Shown here piece by piece: positions 52,773 to 55,533 of a stretch of DNA of 55,533 nt; within the stretch, counting starts at the first letter, position 1; every line of letters begins with the position of its first letter. The stretch covers positions 1 to 55,533 of the forward strand of contig CALXDC010000012.1 in assembly GCA_944386975.1 (NCBI GenBank). The letters are read 5' to 3'. The stretch comes from an uncultured Oscillospiraceae bacterium (lineage in GTDB: Bacteria > Bacillota > Clostridia > Oscillospirales > Oscillospiraceae). Under the pieces are notes generated by a model. It did no database searches, was not told the origin of the DNA, and saw only the letters and a program-made list of their open reading frames with translations. The translations under genes and the position numbers were made by a program.

Positions 52773-53150
52773 TCAGCGGATCCGGCCGGATTTGTTGTAC
52801 ACCCGCCGGAGGGCCACCTCCGTTGGGATGATGAGAGAGCAGAAGATGAGCCCCTGAACGGCCAACAGGCCGCAGCCGAAGAGAACCACGGCCAGGACGC
52901 CCCGACCGAAAAACAGGGCCATGCCCACCGCCGATGCGGCCAGCACCGCCGGACTGACCCAGCAGCAGATCTTGCCGAAAAACCGCTGGGCGAATCGCCA
53001 GGTGTCGCGACTCCGCTTGGCCATGGCGGTGCGGTATCCCCACAGCCGGGAGATGTACCTGGGGGGCCGGACCAAATAGCCGCAGCCCACCGCCAGCATC
53101 ACCAGGGGCGGCAGCAGCACCAGCACCAGCATCACGATCCACAGAGCCAT
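52773..53150 (-). CDS. SdpI-family membrane protein
   Basis: This 125-residue protein has a hydrophobic first helix (LWIVMLVLVLLPPLVMLAVG), then the SdpI signature RPPRYISRLWGYRTAMAKRS followed by DTWRFAQRFFGKI, and two more hydrophobic helices. SdpI in Bacillus gives immunity to the SdpC toxin; many relatives have no known toxin. No sdp-like toxin or SdpR regulator gene is seen here. ATG 53150 has GGAGG 7 bases upstream. Confidence 0.88.
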   Translation of the reverse strand: MALWIVMLVLVLLPPLVMLAVGCGYLVRPPRYISRLWGYRTAMAKRSRDTWRFAQRFFGKICCWVSPAVLAASAVGMALFFGRGVLAVVLFGCGLLAVQGLIFCSLIIPTEVALRRVYNKSGRIR

Positions 53151-53291
53151 GACAACGCCTCCATTCCGCGCCCGCTCCCCCGGAGCGGCGCAAGTTGTCT
53201 CCGTTTTTCTCATTGTAGCACGGCGGCGGAGGGATTTCCATAGGACGTTTCTCAATATTTTGTAAATTCTCCCCGCCCCTTGGGGCGAAAA

Positions 53292-53323
53292 AAGGCCGGT
53301 CCCCGGAACCGGGGACCGGCCTT
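53292..53323 (-). terminator. Terminator of valS
   Basis: A 15-bp perfect stem (53292-53306 with 53309-53323) is followed on the minus strand by TTTTCGCC after the AAGGCC/GGCCTT base. It lies 27 bp after the valS stop. Confidence 0.9.
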
Positions 53324-53349
53324 CTGATTGAGAATGGGCCGGAAAGGAG

Positions 53350-55533
53350 TCACTTGCCCATGGCGGCGGCGGACTGGTCCAGCTGGGCGATGAGGGCGCG
53401 GTACTTCTCCGCTTTCTCCCGCTCGGCGTTCACCACCGCCTCCGGAGCCTTGGCCACGAAGGACTCGTTGGACAGCTTGCGCTCCACGGCCTCCAGGCCC
53501 TTCTGGGCCTTCTCCCGCTCCTTGGCAATGCGCTGGAGCTCCTGCTCCACGTCCACCAGCTCGGCCAGAGGCATGAACAGCCGGGCGGCGTGGGTCACCA
53601 CGGACACCATGCCCTCGGGGCTGGGGGCCTCCCGCACAATCTCCACCTCGCTGGCGGAGGCCAGACGCTGGAAGAAGGGAACGCCGGCGGCGAACACGTC
53701 CTGCTCCTCGGCGGCGATGATCAGCTTCACCTTCCGGCTGGGGGGCACGTTCATCTCGGCACGGCGGCCGCGGATGGCACGGATAGCGTCCATCACCTTC
53801 TCCATGGCCGCCTCCTCGGCGGGGAAGGCCAGCTTCTCGTCATACACCGGCCAATCGCTGGTCATGATGAAAGCGTCCTTCTCGTCGTGGGGCAGGGCCT
53901 GGTAGATCTCCTCGGTGATGAAGGGCATGAAGGGGTGGAGGAGCTTCAGCATTTCGATGAGCACATAGCACAGCACGTTCTGGGCGGCCACCTTGGCGGC
54001 CTCGTCGTCCCCCTGCATCCGGGACTTGGTCAGCTCAATGTACCAGTCGCAGAAGGTATCCCAGATGAAGTCGTAGACCTTGGCGCTGGCCACACCCAGC
54101 TCATAGGCCTCCATGTTGTCGGTGACTTCCTTGATGAGGGTGTTGAGCTTCGAGAGGACCCACTTGTCCTCCAGCTCCAGCCGCTCCGGCAGCGCCACCT
54201 TGTCGATGGTCAGGTTCATCATCACAAAGCGGCTGGCGTTCCAGATCTTGTTGGCAAAATTCCGCATGGCCTCGCACTTCTCCACGTAGAAGCGCATGTC
54301 ATTGCCGGGGCTGTTGCCGGTGATGAGGTTGAAGCGGAGGGCGTCGGCGCCGAACTTGTCCGCCATCTCCAGGGGATCGATGCCGTTGCCGAGAGACTTG
54401 GACATCTTCCGGCCTTTGTCGTCCCGGACCAGGCCGTGGATCAGCACCTTCTCGAAGGGGTACTTCTTCATCTGCTCGCAGCCGGAGAAGATCATCCGGG
54501 CCACCCAGAAGAAGATGATGTCATAGCCGGTGACCAGGACGCTGGTGGGATAGAAGTAGTCCAGCATCTCCGTCTTCTCCGGCCAGCCCAGAGTGGAGAA
54601 GGGCCACAGGGCGGAGGAGAACCAGGTGTCCAGCACGTCCTCCTCCCGGACGATGTTCTTGCTGCCGCACTTGGCGCAGCAGGTGGGGTCCTCCCGGTCC
54701 ACGGTGATGTGGCCGCAGTCCTGGCAGGTCCAGGCGGGGATCTGGTGGCCCCACCACAGCTGCCGGGAGATGCACCAGTCATGGACGTTCTCCATCCAGT
54801 TGATATAGGTCTTGCTGAAGCGGTCGGGGACGAACTTCACCTCGCCGTCCTTCACCACACGGAGGGCCTCCTTGGCCAGGGGCTCCATCTTCACGAACCA
54901 CTGGGCGGAGATCAGGGGCTCCACGTCGGTGCCGCAGCGGTAGCAGGTGCCCACGTTGTGGCTGTAGTCCTCCACCTTCTCCAGAAGGCCCAGCTCCTCC
55001 AGGTCGGCAATGACGGCCTTCCGGCACTCGTACCGGTCCATGCCCTCGTACTTGCCGCCGTTGGCGTTGATCCTGCCGTTGTCGTCGATGACCCGAATGG
55101 TCTCCAGGTTGTGGCGGAGGCCCACCTCAAAGTCGTTGGGGTCGTGGGCGGGGGTCATCTTCACGCAGCCGGTACCGAAGTCCATCTCCACGTACTCATC
55201 GGCCACAATGGGGATCTCCCGGTTCATGAGGGGCAGAATGCAGGTCTTGCCGACGAGGTGCTTGTACCGTTCGTCGTCGGGGTGGACGGCCACGCCGGTG
55301 TCGCCCATCATGGTCTCCGGCCGGGTGGTGGCCACCACCAGATAGCCGGAGCCGTCGGTGAGGGGGTAGCGCATGTGCCAGAGGTGGCCGGGCTTGTCCT
55401 GATACTCCACCTCCGCGTCACTCAGAGCGGTAATGCAATGGGGGCACCAGTTGATGATGCGGCTGCCCTTGTAGATGAGGCCCTTGTCGTAGAGCTCGCA
55501 GAAGGTCTCCCGGACGGCCTTGGAGCAGCCCTC
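53350..55533 (-). CDS. valS: Valyl-tRNA synthetase, 5' truncated
   Basis: The frame is open to the window end, so the start is outside; 727 residues are visible of about 880. It charges tRNA-Val and edits Thr. The CP1 editing region is largely present ([29 protein letters not shown], split). A zinc ribbon has Cys pairs at CQDC and [21 protein letters not shown] leads to the class I core, and [12 protein letters not shown] is the KMSKS loop. The C-terminal coiled coil ([20 protein letters not shown]) is typical of ValS. No T-box can be judged because the leader is not visible. Confidence 0.97.
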   Translation of the reverse strand, partial: EGCSKAVRETFCELYDKGLIYKGSRIINWCPHCITALSDAEVEYQDKPGHLWHMRYPLTDGSGYLVVATTRPETMMGDTGVAVHPDDERYKHLVGKTCILPLMNREIPIVADEYVEMDFGTGCVKMTPAHDPNDFEVGLRHNLETIRVIDDNGRINANGGKYEGMDRYECRKAVIADLEELGLLEKVEDYSHNVGTCYRCGTDVEPLISAQWFVKMEPLAKEALRVVKDGEVKFVPDRFSKTYINWMENVHDWCISRQLWWGHQIPAWTCQDCGHITVDREDPTCCAKCGSKNIVREEDVLDTWFSSALWPFSTLGWPEKTEMLDYFYPTSVLVTGYDIIFFWVARMIFSGCEQMKKYPFEKVLIHGLVRDDKGRKMSKSLGNGIDPLEMADKFGADALRFNLITGNSPGNDMRFYVEKCEAMRNFANKIWNASRFVMMNLTIDKVALPERLELEDKWVLSKLNTLIKEVTDNMEAYELGVASAKVYDFIWDTFCDWYIELTKSRMQGDDEAAKVAAQNVLCYVLIEMLKLLHPFMPFITEEIYQALPHDEKDAFIMTSDWPVYDEKLAFPAEEAAMEKVMDAIRAIRGRRAEMNVPPSRKVKLIIAAEEQDVFAAGVPFFQRLASASEVEIVREAPSPEGMVSVVTHAARLFMPLAELVDVEQELQRIAKEREKAQKGLEAVERKLSNESFVAKAPEAVVNAEREKAEKYRALIAQLDQSAAAMGK

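Overview
The window is a GC-rich chromosomal segment of a monoderm Clostridia-type Firmicute, most like the gut Oscillospirales (Flavonifractor, Lawsonibacter and Pseudoflavonifractor relatives). The evidence is the gene families present (an alanine T-box leader, a YlmC/YmxH sporulation-type protein, a CD1247-type zinc-ribbon protein, DUF4250, SdpI, YgfK, subgroup Ic aspartate aminotransferase), the SD-rich starts, and sigma-A promoters with 16-17 bp spacers. The genus is an inference from gene content. No tRNA or rRNA gene, CRISPR array, transposase or phage gene was seen.

Layout. 1-5437: the 3' part of a YgfK-type flavin/Fe-S oxidoreductase with a YczE-like membrane protein, then on the minus strand an Sfp-type phosphopantetheinyl transferase, and a DMT permease coupled to an E2-fold protein that has lost its catalytic residues. 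5600-7790: a serC-serA operon for serine synthesis. 7838-13982: a TolC-like/adaptor/RND efflux operon ending in its TetR gene, with a perfect 20-bp palindrome just downstream of its consensus promoter. 14076-15841: small genes (DUF4250, HIT, one unknown) among palindromes and duplicated gene 3' ends. 15842-21454: an alanine T-box unit of lipoprotein, alpha/beta hydrolase and alaS. 21477-23434: a CD1247-like gene, efp and an RluA-type pseudouridine synthase. 24077-34124: a tightly packed ten-gene operon, ddl-murF-ABC-F-ydcF-flavodoxin-prfA-small membrane protein-tsaC/ywlC-coaE-M18 peptidase. 34189-37728: a G5/3D-domain envelope protein, a possible non-coding RNA and adenine deaminase. 37768-41588: glgB divergent from a TetR gene, then a protein of carboxypeptidase-regulatory-like repeats. 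42237-48626: a ylmC-like gene and a five-gene dlt-like operon. 48717-55533: a membrane protein, a SLOG gene-dinB pair, an aspartate aminotransferase, SdpI and the 3' part of valS.

The most unusual coding locus is 42643-48545. Its order is adenylation enzyme, GNAT acetyltransferase, carrier protein, MBOAT acyltransferase, and a membrane-anchored SGNH-like domain fused to a CE4 polysaccharide deacetylase. It has the logic of the dlt (D-alanylation) pathway but with an added GNAT, a fused deacetylase in the DltD position, and an adenylation pocket unlike DltA. It probably decorates a surface polymer with an amino acid or another acyl group. The phosphopantetheinyl transferase at 2807-3433 could prime the carrier.

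The most unusual non-coding feature is a 585/586-bp multi-hairpin element with terminal inverted repeats, present twice (23449-24033 and 41622-42207) in opposite orientation, each time between convergent genes. Near 14.3-15.95 kb the 3' ends of the HIT gene and alaS are each partly duplicated beyond their stop codons, and the coding differences between copies are almost all synonymous, which suggests scars of recombination between alleles.
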